From contig KN834817.1 of assembly GCA_000827265.1 (NCBI GenBank), forward strand, positions 123,592-133,615: a stretch of 10,024 nucleotides of DNA, written 5' to 3'. This DNA comes from Collybiopsis luxurians FD-317 M1 (Eukaryota; Basidiomycota; Agaricomycetes; Agaricales; Omphalotaceae). The position numbers were made by a program, and so were the translations under genes. The notes under the pieces were generated by a model. The model worked only from the letters and a program-made list of their open reading frames with translations. It searched no databases and was not told the DNA's origin. Shown here in pieces: positions 1 to 8,298 of this stretch (position 1 is the first letter of the stretch; every line of letters starts with the position of its first letter).

Positions 1-1689
1 ACCACCCTGAGCATTGACATTTGCTCCTTTTTCAAGTAAAAGGTTCAATATGATCTGATTCCGGTTAGCTGCAGCAGCTTGAAGGGCATTGCCATATCTA
101 CCGCATTGAGCATTGATATCAGCTCCTCTGTCAAGTAAAAGTCTGACCTTGTCCTCATTTTTGGAAACAACAGCAGCCTGAAGGGCATTGCCATATTCAC
201 CACATTGAGCATTGATATTAGCTCCTCTGTCAAGTAAAAGTCTGAAAATGTCCTCATTTTGAGGACTATTGATGTGAGCTCCTGTTTTAAATAAGAATTT
301 AGTCATGAGCATGTTGTTGCAGGTTATTGCTACCTCAAGGGCATTGCCATATTTGCCATCCTGAGCATTAACATCTGCACCTTTATCCAGTAAAAGTGTA
401 ACAATGTTCATATTATTGCAGGCTATAGCAGCTTGAAGAGCATTTCCATATTCACCACCCTGAGCATTGACATCAGCTCCTGCTTTAAGTAAAAGCTCCA
501 CCATGATCTCATCCGATTTAGTAACAGCATATTGAAGTGCATAGCCCCATTCAATCACTTGACTATTGACATGAGTTACTTGTTTAAGTGAAAATTTAGC
601 CATGTCCACATTGTTGCGGGTTATATTGATGTAAGCTCCTTTTTTAAGTAAAAATTTAGCCATCTTCATGTTGTCATGGGTTTGTGCTACCTCAAGGGCA
701 TTGCCATACTTGCCATCCTGAGCAATAACATCAACACCTTTTGTAAGTAGAAGTGTAACCAAGACCTCATTCTGTTTGGCAATGGCAAATTCAAGGACAT
801 TCCGCCATTCACCACCCTGAATATTAACATCGGCTCCATTTTCAAGTAAAAGTTTAACCATAGCCTCATTTCTTGTGGAAATAGCAGCCTGAAGAGTACC
901 ACCATACTTGCCTCCCTGAGCATTAATATCAGCTCCATTTTCAAGTAAAAGTTTAACCATAGCCTCATTTTTTGTGGAAATAGCAGCCTGAAGAGTACCA
1001 CCATACTTGCCTCCCTGAGCATTAATATCAGCTCCAATTACAAGTAAAATTTTAACCATAGCCACATTTTCTTCAGCAACAGCAATCTGAAGAGAGTTTT
1101 CCCATTCACTACCCTGAATGTTGACATCAGCCCCATTTTCTATTAAAAGTCTAACCATGGTCTCATTTTCTGTGGCAATAGCGGCCTGAAGAGCCATGGC
1201 ACATGAATCATTCTGAGCATTGACATTTGCTCCATTTTGAAGTAAAAGTTTAACCATGTGCATATTGTTGTGAATAATAGCAGCCTGAAGGGCATTTCCA
1301 TAAGGACCACCTTGAATATTGACATCCGCTCCCTTTTCAAGTAAAAGTTTAGCTATTTTCTGATTTTCATTGACTACAGCAGCCTGAAGACAATTGCCAT
1401 ATAAGCCACCTTGAGTATTGACCGCAGCTCCTTTTTCAAGTAACAATTTGACTATGTTCTGATTCTCATTAATCACAGCATCTTGAAGAGGATAGTCCCC
1501 GCTGTCACTCTGAATATTAACATCAGCTCCTTTCTCAAGTAAGAGTTTAACCTTGGCCTCATTTTGTTCAATAACAGCAGCCAGAAGAGCATTGCCATGC
1601 AAGCCCCCTTTATCATTTATATCAACCCCACGGCTGAGTAAGTGGTCAATAATGGTGGTGTGCTCATACTCTGCTGCAACATGCAGTGC
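1..1689 (-). repeat. Ankyrin repeat array of the NACHT gene, about 18 units
   Basis: From residue 536 the protein is a run of units, mostly 33 residues (99 bp), with the approximate consensus LQAAxxxxNExMVKLLLEKG followed by ADVNAQGGxYGNA. I count about 18 units, the last cut by the window edge. Two neighbouring pairs are compact: around 566-690 and around 205-325 the two units together span about 52-53 residues instead of 66, losing the hairpin and first helix between them. Ankyrin arrays are protein-binding surfaces, and in fungal NLRs they take the ligand-sensing place. All units stay in one frame with no stop. Confidence 0.93.
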
Positions 1690-3505
1690 TCCCAGCAACT
1701 CACTTGGATTGCAGGATTCAATCAAATGATGGCTTGCTGTCAGCAGCCCTTCCCTTATCAAGTAGGCAGTTGGGTCTACACTTTCCCATTCATTGCAATC
1801 TTTTTTGTTCTCATGAATGTTTTGATATACTTTAGCCCACTTTTGAAAGGATGACATGCCAACTGTTGCAAATTTAATGATCTTATTATGGAGGCAACTT
1901 TCATGATCTCTTTCTTCAACAAATTTTGCATGCTCTAACCAATAGGTCACAACATAGTACCCTAATGGATGATTTGTAATCAACAGTGGAATATTTTGCA
2001 TATCAATGAGTTGCATTATTTCCATTAAGTATATTATGCATACTTGGGAAATCATTTCATGTGCCAACAGTTCATTGATGGGAAATGATCTAAAAGTCTG
2101 GAATGCATTGTATTGAGTAATCAGGAACTCTTTCACAGATGAATGTGCCAGTTGTACAGTCGAATATGTGTTAACTGCAATCAGAGCAGAATCAATGATT
2201 AAATGAATGTTAACATCCATTTCATTGGCTTTTGCCATACGGTTGTTCCTTAGATCTACTCTTAAGATTTCTTCCACCTTTTTGACAGTCAGAGGCTGGA
2301 ATGAACAGAGAAGCCACAAGAGAAGACAGTAAGCATCCTCTTTAGTTTTTTTCTTCATGGTCCGCTCCATTGCTTGAAAATAAGTTTGCTCCAGGTTCTC
2401 AGGTAGATCTTCCAGAGCTTCACGGACAGATTTGGCAGTCCCACAACTCTGAAGTGCTTTCAGCTGACAGTCAACCCAGCGGAATCTGTGCACATATGTA
2501 TAAGATAAAATAGTTATCATGTCATACTCTATCACTTACTGTCCCTGTGCCTTTCCTTTTAAAGTATTTATAACCTCATCTCTCAAATCTCCTGTGAAAC
2601 TTTGGGCTGCCATGTCTTTATCCAGATATATTCCAATATCCTCATCAACCATGGTAGCTTTACTATCCAATGAAATTCGGAAGCATCTCTTTCCAATCTC
2701 CCCTTCTGGACTGTAGCGGCTAGTAACAAGAATGCAAAACTGCTCAAGCAGATTTTGCAGCCATTGAAACACCTTGAAAGACTCACTACATTCATCCATG
2801 GCATCCAAAACTATATAACCCCCACTTATAGTGCTAAACACTTCTTTCAATGCATTTTCCAATTCCTTTACAGTAGGTGGGGCTCCAGTGAGGCCTTGCC
2901 CAGTGCATTGGTCAAACAATTTTTTCAATACAGGATGGACACTTGTCCTATTGGCCCCAGTCCAATCCAGAAGAGATAATAGGAAGCCCCGAAATGTAGA
3001 CTTTTGTCCTGTATTATCACAAGAATCAAAGTAGTGATACCAGACATTGTCTGGGGCTCCTTTCTTAAGGTCCACAATAATTCCAGTGCTACCACAGGAT
3101 TAGTTCAATACATTCAAATTTCATTATAAAACTCACGATAAAATGGTCTTGCCGGATCCAGCTTCAATGAGTTGTTAGCAACAACCTACTGTGCTGTGTA
3201 CATTTTCCCATACCTTTACCCTGAATCCAAAGTAAACCTGTGTTTTGCTTCCACTCATTATATTCCGGATGGCCAAGGATCCATTGACCAGTACCCTTGG
3301 TTCTTTTATCATCTGCAGTCTGAAAGTTCATGGCGCTATCAGGGGCATTTAGCCACTTTTGAATCTTTTCCCTTTCATCATTCGCTGGTAAAGGCCAAAG
3401 CCAATGAGTGCTTGTTGTGATGGCGAGACTGTATAACTCACAAACTACAGTGAACATTGAATTATTGATGGTAAAATGAGAAGCATTTAGAAACATGCTA
3501 ATCAT
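1..3505 (-). CDS. NACHT-ankyrin NLR-like STAND ATPase, five exons, C-terminus beyond left edge
   Basis: Signal-transducing NTPase of the fungal NLR type, probably a cytosolic non-self receptor (family knowledge). Exons on the minus strand: 3505-3442, 3384-3214, 3161-3137, 3088-2540 and 2485-1, together 1098 codons without a stop. Residues 1-23 form a short leader. Residues 24-76 hold the conserved pre-NACHT stretch (EKIQKWL, GTGQWIL, GLLWIQG). Walker A GKAGSGKT is at 77-84, Walker B YIVLDAMDEC at 178-187, and the sensor-like LVTSR ends at 211. A winged-helix-like region follows (LPENLEQTY from 297; VQLAHSSVKEFLI at 380-392), then a helical linker and ankyrin repeats from 536 to the edge. An in-frame TGA at 3517-3515 limits the start. 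The first ATG is 3505; the ATG at 3496 has A at -3 and may be the one used. No HeLo-, lipase- or nucleoside-phosphorylase-like effector domain is seen. Family call is firm; exon 1 and the exact start are less sure. Confidence 0.9.
833..1030 (-). repeat. Near-identical tandem pair of 99-bp ankyrin units
   Basis: 833-931 and 932-1030 differ at one base only (C at 872, T at 971), changing Arg to Lys. The match extends a few bases into the next unit. Neighbouring units are much more diverged, so this pair is very recent or was homogenised. Confidence 0.93.
2486..2539 (-). other. Intron 4 of NACHT gene (54 nt)
   Basis: Donor GTAAGT, branch-like GATAAC, acceptor GTGCACAG, splitting a Gln codon (CA|A). 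Joining gives KGKAQGQFRWVDCQL, matching the usual NACHT wording (A-x-G-x-F-R-W-x-x-C-Q-L). Unspliced, the frame stops at 2536. Confidence 0.92.
3089..3136 (-). other. Intron 3 of NACHT gene (48 nt)
   Basis: Donor GTGAGT, branch-like AACTAAT, acceptor GGTAG, splitting a Ser codon (TC|C). It joins GKTIL-S to TGIIVDLKK in frame. Introns 2 and 3 bound an exon of only 25 nt (3161-3137) that carries most of the P-loop. Confidence 0.9.
3162..3213 (-). other. Intron 2 of NACHT gene (52 nt), inside Walker A
   Basis: Donor GTATGG, branch-point-like GCTAAC, acceptor TTGAAG. It splits the Ala codon of GK(A)GSGKT. Without splicing the frame ends within 12 codons after GKGMGK. With splicing, a perfect P-loop appears, which is strong evidence for the intron. 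Confidence 0.92.
3385..3441 (-). other. Intron 1 of NACHT gene (57 nt)
   Basis: Donor GTGAGT, acceptor TTTACCAG, splitting a Ser codon (T|CG). It is supported because removal joins a leader ending FTVV to SNDEREKIQKWL, the usual distance and wording before fungal NACHT domains. The intron is a multiple of three and has no stop, so it could also be retained, adding 19 residues. Confidence 0.6.
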
Positions 3506-3560
3506 ATACAATTTTCAGATGGTTACTCTTGCAACTATAATAATCATTATCACCTTCCAT
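3498..3560 (-). promoter_or_regulatory. Upstream ORF (20 codons) overlapping the NACHT start
   Basis: An ATG at 3560-3558 opens a 20-codon frame beginning MEGDNDYYSC and ending with TAG at 3500-3498. It overlaps the ATG at 3505 in another frame and stops one base before the ATG at 3496 (TAGCATG). If it lies in the 5' leader, this layout could dampen translation and favour re-initiation at 3496. Confidence 0.35.
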
Positions 3561-3683
3561 TGACAACTGAGTTTCTGCAACGCAACGCAATGAGCGATTA
3601 TAATTCAAAAGATACACGATCAACATACTGCATAGGCTGTGAATCACTCATGGGCGGATCCTGGAACAGCAATCTCGTTCGCC

Positions 3684-3696
3684 CTTTTATATATAT
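3684..3696 (-). promoter_or_regulatory. Putative TATA box of the NACHT gene
   Basis: On the minus strand the sequence reads ATATATATAAAAG, about 180 nt upstream of the first in-frame ATG. Position and wording suit a core promoter, but no transcription start is known. Confidence 0.4.
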
Positions 3697-3776
3697 TCGC
3701 TCTCCGAAGGATCCGGTGACCATCCTTATGTATAATATTAATTTGGCAGCTGCTATGATCGTACTATCCCACTTTT

Positions 3777-3798
3777 TTGATCACATCTTGATCACATC
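3777..3798. repeat. Perfect 11-bp tandem repeat TTGATCACATC x2
   Basis: Two exact copies back to back, each containing the palindrome TGATCA. It lies about 270-300 bp upstream of the NACHT start, so it could be a paired regulator site or simple chance duplication. Confidence 0.5.
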
Positions 3799-3912
3799 GT
3801 TAGCACCCGTTGCTTGATTGATCTTCGACCTGCCTTCCAGCACGTTGCATCCAGAATCCAGAATCTGTAATGTGCTGTCAGTTCGTTTGCGTGTTGCGTG
3901 TGATGCCCGTTC

Positions 3913-4309
3913 TTAGTTTGCCACGGCCTCGCAAATTTGCCCACTACTTATCTGCCCGAAATCTACCGATATAGTATATCGACACGGCAGGGTCTGGCCC
4001 ACTATCGACGGCAGGTTGTCGAGCTGATCCGCGGACAGATGCATGGTAATACGACTGAGTTTCCCATTGGACTTTGTTGAGGTTTGCTGTACTGGGATTG
4101 ATGGGAGACTGAACGTGGGAATGTCATCGGCCAAGGTGATCTCGTCCTGCCTATCTCCTCCGTCCTCATTAATCCCTCTTTGTCGTCTTCATCAGCTGGC
4201 ATTACACCCGCTTTGTCCACTCTGTTGCCTCCTCACCATCGCCATCCTCATCCGCATCTACCTCTGATACAGACTCGAATACAATATGAATCTGTTCTTC
4301 GCTCCCCAT
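3913..4309 (-). pseudogene. Acidic coding relic of unknown family, frameshifted
   Basis: Three minus-strand frames in succession look like pieces of one protein. An ATG at 4309 opens a 35-residue acidic stretch (SVSEVDADEDGDGEEATEW) ending with TAA at 4202. The next frame gives a second acidic piece (PADEDDKEGLMRTEE). A third frame, 3913-4134, starts near LADDIPTFSLPSIP, runs through RITMHLSADQLDNLPSIV and ends in a stop. The pieces run in the right order with small frame jumps, which fits either lesions or an unrecognised short intron. I do not recognise the family. The amino-acid wording looks coding rather than random, but this is a judgement by eye. Confidence 0.35.
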
Positions 4310-4599
4310 CTCCTACGACTGCGGCAAGCGTATCCTACCAAGACGGATTAACAACTTTTTGTGGTGCTTTATCAAGTGCTGGAACAAGGATGCACGAGTC
4401 AAATTCCTGCGTCATCCGACTCCAAAATCAGTCTCGTTTTGTCTCAACCCCCAGAATAATCACCGTCCTTATCCACCACCCCCCCTACATCGATGCTTCG
4501 GATTCTTATACCTGTACAACCTGGCCCTGGGCTGAGCGCACAGAAACCATTAGCACTGCCTCGTAAGTCTCTCGTTATCAGTTTCGTCGCGTTCAGCAC
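4310..4599. other. No recognisable gene between two relics
   Basis: The plus frame open here (from about 4180 to 4566) is rich in Pro, His, Ser and Thr, partly antisense to the acidic relic, and resembles no family. It could hold the eroded first third of the transporter pseudogene that follows, but I see no alignment for it. Confidence 0.35.
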
Positions 4600-5161
4600 C
4601 TCATATCTCTATAGATCCGAGACCGGCTTGGAGATCGTTTGCGACGAACGCATGCCATTCTAATCGCGTCAAATTTCCCTGTGCGAGGTTTTCCGGGAGA
4701 TTACCAGCGCTGGTGTCGTTGGTGAGTGTTCCCTGCTAGCTTCCCTCTCCCACTTTGGCTTATGTGTTCAGCGGTTTCTGGATGAACTACAAAACGACGC
4801 TCCACACTCCCGCTGGTTATAAGCAATGATCCATCACACCCCAATTCCTCTTAGCACGACGACCTGCTCGTCAGTATCTGATTCTTGAGGCTCCAGTCCC
4901 CTGCATTGTTCATGTTTCGCGATGGTGAAGAAGAAGCACTGTGCTCTTTCAACTACCCCCGGCCCCTTCCTCACGGTCCGCATCCCATCCAATGTTCTCT
5001 TCGAGACGAGACGAGCTGTCAAACGCAGGCGTAGTCTTGCTTGTGCAAGGTTCTCTCGTCCGCTCCGCCTGATGCTCTCTTCAATCAAGCTTGGGGAGAA
5101 TTAGCACTTTGCTTATTTGCATTGCAGGATGCACCGGGGTTGATGTGGTTGATCATCATTC

Positions 5162-5208
5162 GTGAGCACCCTTCCTTTGTTCCCCACTCATCTCATATTC
5201 ATACGCAG
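5162..5208 (+). other. Relic intron in transporter pseudogene (47 nt)
   Basis: GTGAGC donor and TACGCAG acceptor. Its removal fuses VDHHS to STILKPVAVTG in frame, matching the family sequence order, so it dates from when the gene worked. Confidence 0.7.
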
Positions 5209-5519
5209 ATCGACTATCCTCAAACCCGTCGCCGTAACCGGCTCGTCCTTTCATCTTACTACACATGTATACGGGCTGACCAAGGATGACCGGAGCTGCC
5301 AGAGCTGTTGTCTGGCTCATGTACCTCATCGATATCCTTGATCGACGCAAATTGATTTTTGGAGGCTCTATCGGAGGAGCTCCACACATCGACTACAGCG
5401 GCGGTTATATTGTCCTTGCAAAACCCGCTTGACATCCGAGTACGACGCCTAGTATTGCCGGAAAGTGTGCTATATGTTCTTCTATTCCTAGCCGATGTTT
5501 GACTCGCCTATATGGAACG

Positions 5520-5624
5520 GTAAGTTGAATCTTCGCTACTGGATTTTCAAATGCTCACGCGAAGACTTTTTTGTCCCAAACTGGCTGAGAGGATACATCG
5601 ATACACTATCCATATTATTTCTAG
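5520..5624 (+). other. Second relic intron in transporter pseudogene (105 nt)
   Basis: GTAAGT donor and TTTCTAG acceptor. Removal joins DSPIWN to VYIEFFPRRIRA in frame, like the family motif P-x-x-W-V-Y-x-x-E-x-F-P-x-R-x-R. Confidence 0.6.
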
Positions 5625-5702
5625 TTTATATTGAATTCTTCCCTCGACGCATCAGAGCGTTCACTTCTGGGTACAACGTAGCATTTTATTAGTCTTGTTA
5701 CT

Positions 5703-5925
5703 AGTTTTTAGGGAAGTCACTACTGTCTTGTTGGCATGGCAGAATGCGATGGGGTTAATGCAATTCATTATCATTGGTGAAGGAGTACCACACTGTATAC
5801 GGGCTGATTCAGATGGCTAGAGGTACCAGAGCCTTCGTCTGTCTTATTCACCTCATTGAACTCTTCAGCTGATGCGAAATAATTTGCGGAAGCTCCATTG
5901 TGGCCCCTCCAGGCTCTAATTCATG
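5703..5925 (+). pseudogene. Second, partial copy of transporter TM7-TM8 region
   Basis: Aligns with 5104-5370 of the first relic: LLAWQNA and GVNAIHYHW correspond to LFALQDA and GVDVVDHHS, and VYGLIQ then GTRAFVCLIHLIEL correspond to VYGLTK then AARAVVWLMYLIDIL. It sits after the first copy's TM10-11 segment, so it is out of order and must come from a duplication or a second gene. The intron and the exon piece between GVNAIHYHW and VYG are missing. Where the first copy reads CGACGC (Arg-Arg), this one reads TGATGC, making a stop by C-to-T change. Both copies break frame at the same codon, between QNA/QDA and GV. Confidence 0.65.
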
Positions 5926-5964
5926 AGGTAGACGTGGTCCCTAAAATCAGAGAAAATCAGTCAC

Positions 5965-7643
5965 CTATGCATCGTCTCTCCAAATAACGATTGAAGAAGC
6001 CCACCTAACCCTCGGATTCTGAGCCTCATAACTCGAATTCAACCTTCCATCCTCCCTTATCTCCTTAGCAATCACAATATTTCGAATCCACTCTTGCAAT
6101 CTGGCTCGCGGAGACTCGGACACCGCTGGACAAGCTGCATGATGGCGCTGTACATTCGGTCACAAGAGTTACCCCCCAGCATCATCGCCGTCGTCATTTT
6201 TTGTGCCATTTCGGCCGCCTTCATGTCCGATAGAACTCCATATCCCTAGTCCTCAGAAGGTGTACAATGCGGGGAAGGAGGTGAAGAAGTTGAGCCATGT
6301 TTCCTATAGACCCATGTTCAGATCAGTTGGTTGATTTCCGAACACAAAATACCGAATCAAACTATACGCACAAGGTCAAACTGTCCACTCGCATGTATCC
6401 TCAACTGCCCCAACATCTCGCAATATCATTCAACTTATCCATCTCATCGATACCCAACAGATACAACCTCTTGAGATTGCTGAGGAATGCTGTGTGCTGA
6501 GGAACGCTGTGAGCTGCGTTAAGGTCTCTGATACACTGTAGCCGAATCTGAATCAGGAATATTGGAGACATTCGAGGTTTTGGGGGATGGGCCTAGAGAG
6601 GGTGAGGGCTCCGTTTTCGCTTTCATTGATGCTTCCGTTTCCAATGGCGTCGGCCCTCGCACAACCGCCCTCTACTCTCCATCTATCCCTATACGCCCTC
6701 AACACGTCCCCACCGTCCAAGCTCTATGAATCAGTAAGGTTCCTCTTCACGACACCCTCTTGAGCTTGAAGGTGGCGCCGGATTGGAGGAGAGAGAGAGG
6801 CGGCGGAGGTGAGGGAGGACCAGGTCGGTGATCCCAATGTCCATAATTGCGAGCGGAAGACTCTGTAGTAGAGTAGTGGGTTGATTAGTTTGCCTGGGAA
6901 TCATAGAGTCGATGAATAATCGACTAACCTCCAGCTAGATACGATCCTTCGATTTCTTGCGCAACACTCTCTAAGCTCGAGATGCTCGGAAAAGATGAGA
7001 CAGTTGATGATGACGGAGAATTTGCGGAAAGAGACAAGATATCCTAGGAAGCAGCTGTCCTTGAAAGGGAGTGATGACGAGGGTGCGGGGGGGTCATTTG
7101 AGTGGGGGGAGTTCTTAGAACTAAAGTGACGGTGCATTAAACTGGATGAGAGAAAGGACGCATGGTCAAATATGAGCTCTGTAGTTTGATGATCGGATAT
7201 TTCTACAGAACACTCCATCGTCCTAGATCCAGGATAAAATCCAAATCGGTATGGTCGATAAATGAATCGTAAAGCGAACGATTTCTTATCCAGAGACGAG
7301 AACACCAGGTAGAGTGCCATTGCCAGCCTATCCAAGGATGTATTACTATTATTACATTCAGTGAAAACAGTTTGCGCACTCACATACGCATCCTCCTCTC
7401 TAGCCGCATCTAGACTCAACACCCCGTTAATATTCAACTTCTCGACCCGCCGACGTCTTTACCCGCAGGAACTGAAGGCAAAGAGAAAAAGTTCTGTGTG
7501 ATTCGCACTTTTGATGACTCTTTTAAGTTCGTAGAGCGGTAGAAATTGTGGACATCGTTCAGAGTGACGAGGGAAAGGGATTTGAACGAGTCTCGGTATA
7601 TGGGCCAGATGAAGGCGGGAAGCTTAAGAGCGCGCTTCGGCGC
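5965..7643 (-). pseudogene. Multi-lesion coding relic, possibly F-box/leucine-rich type
   Basis: Successive minus-strand blocks read like parts of one protein. 7643-7434: LKLPAFIWPIYRDSF, FKSLSLVTLNDVHNFYRSTN. 7458-6901 opens with VEKLNINGVLSLDAAREEDAY, so one frameshift within 7458-7437 would join these two. An alternative frame near 7030-6930 gives PSISSLESVAQEIEGSYL. 6900-6553 (KLINPLLYYRVFRSQLWTL) has one internal TAG at 6726-6724. 6565-6401: IRDLNAAHSVPQHTAFLSNL, KRLYLLGIDEMDKLNDIA. About 6145-5965: SPRARLQEWIRNIVIAKEI, WASSIVIWRDDA then stop. No clear Met start. The leucine spacing and phrases such as FKSLSLVTL and LKRLYLLGI recall fungal F-box/LRR proteins, but I cannot name the family. 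Some breaks could be short introns (GTGAGT at 7383). Confidence 0.5.
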
Positions 7644-7730
7644 CTAATTGGGCGCTCCAGTTAGGCTAGTACCAATACCTTTTGCGTAATTACATTCGCG
7701 TTCACAGCCAGTGACATTCGTGCGTCCCGC

Positions 7731-7838
7731 GTTGGTATACCGACTCAGAAACGCATAAACAAAACAGCCCCTAAGGCTTGAGCGTTGCCAAGTTGGTATA
7801 AGTACCGACACGAATAAAACAGCCACCGAGGCGTGAGA
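7731..7838. repeat. Imperfect direct repeat of about 50 bp
   Basis: 7731-7784 and 7792-7838 share GTTGGTATA, CCGAC, ATAAA-ACAGCC, and a final AGGC(G/T)TGAG in the same order with small gaps. Possibly two copies of a short dispersed element. Confidence 0.5.
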
Positions 7839-8280
7839 TCTGAGCGGCTCGCAAATGCATATGAATCGGAATCTGACCCGGTATATGACCGTCCCTCATG
7901 AAGGTCTTACTAAAGGATAATATCCTCAATCTATCTCTTCCTTTAGACACATTAAAGCCCCCTGTCCACCTCGAGTCGACCAGCGCCCCTTCCGGAAACC
8001 TCCAAAACACTTACTAATGTAAGTAGCGGGCATTCAGCCAGCTTTAAGGCTCCTTCACCAATAATGTAAAGCGTAAGTGTACCTGCATAAGCATTTGTCT
8101 GTCTTGGAATGCAGTTCGTGAAACTTAACTTAGTGGAACCACCTGCAGCTGCTTTGAACCTCCCTCCTTCTTGTCTATTCTCATGCACAACCTGCTTGAA
8201 ATCAAAAATTCAGAATTTCCAGGTGGACCTCAGGTTGACCTCAGGCCAATCCTTATATAAAACAAACCATGAGCTGAATA

Positions 8281-8298
8281 GTCCAAGTCCAAGTCCAA
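8281..8298 (+). repeat. GTCCAA x3 microrepeat
   Basis: Three exact hexamers in a row. No function is evident. Confidence 0.6.

Larger units (their letters stand above)
3561..3912. other. Upstream region of NACHT gene, no gene seen
   Basis: Contains the TATA-like motif and an 11-bp direct repeat. The open frames here, including 3560-3817 on plus, have no family-like wording. Probably promoter and leader sequence. Confidence 0.4.
4600..5690 (+). pseudogene. MFS sugar/quinate-type transporter pseudogene
   Basis: Remains of a 12-TM membrane sugar transporter read in order across several frames. Near 4635 is a DRLRRTHAILIAS stretch, like the family DRxGRR loop. 4770-4826 gives SGFWMNYKTTLHTPAGYKQ, then TGA where the family has Trp. 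Near 4890 is LQSPALFMFRDGEEEAL, like the RESPRW segment. 5020-5100 gives the central loop (RRAVKRRRSLA). 5085-5160 is TM7 (LALCLFALQDA, then TGVDVVDHHS after a frame jump). Removing a 47-nt intron (5162-5208, GTGAGC...GCAG) continues in frame as STILKPVAVTGSS, as in SPTIFKSIGVTG. TM8 and its loop follow (VVWLMYLIDILDRRKL, GGYIVLAKP), then DSPIWN and, after a second intron (5520-5624), VYIEFFPRRIRAF. Multiple frameshifts and stops make it non-functional. The N-terminal third is unrecognised. Confidence 0.8.

Noticed and set aside
45..1340. Minus-strand ORFs rich in Met, Leu and Arg at 45-257, 687-1037 and 1143-1340
   Set aside because: They are shifted-frame shadows of the ankyrin array. The true frame (codons ending at position 1) is open throughout.
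1..1689. Regular 99-bp repeats as a CRISPR-like array
   Set aside because: The repeats encode ankyrin units without unique spacers, in a spliced eukaryotic gene.
2519..3420. Plus-strand ORFs over the NACHT region
   Set aside because: Antisense to a spliced, motif-bearing NACHT gene, with no family resemblance.
4180..4566. 128-residue plus-strand ORF
   Set aside because: Low-complexity Pro/His/Ser/Thr composition, antisense to the acidic relic, no recognisable domain.
5265..5295. GGGCTGACCAAG as a branch point plus 3' splice site
   Set aside because: The second copy (GGGCTGATTCAG) keeps it as coding sequence in frame (VYGLIQ), and an acceptor at 5208 gives a family-like reading.
6901..7437. 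178-residue minus ORF as an intact gene
   Set aside because: It starts inside a stretch continuous with an upstream frame (7643-7434), and its latter half reads worse than an alternative frame. Better explained as part of a damaged or intron-containing larger gene.
7575..7600. GTTCAAATCC on the minus strand, resembling a tRNA T-loop
   Set aside because: The bases on either side do not form the T stem, no acceptor or anticodon arms are present, and the stretch reads as protein.
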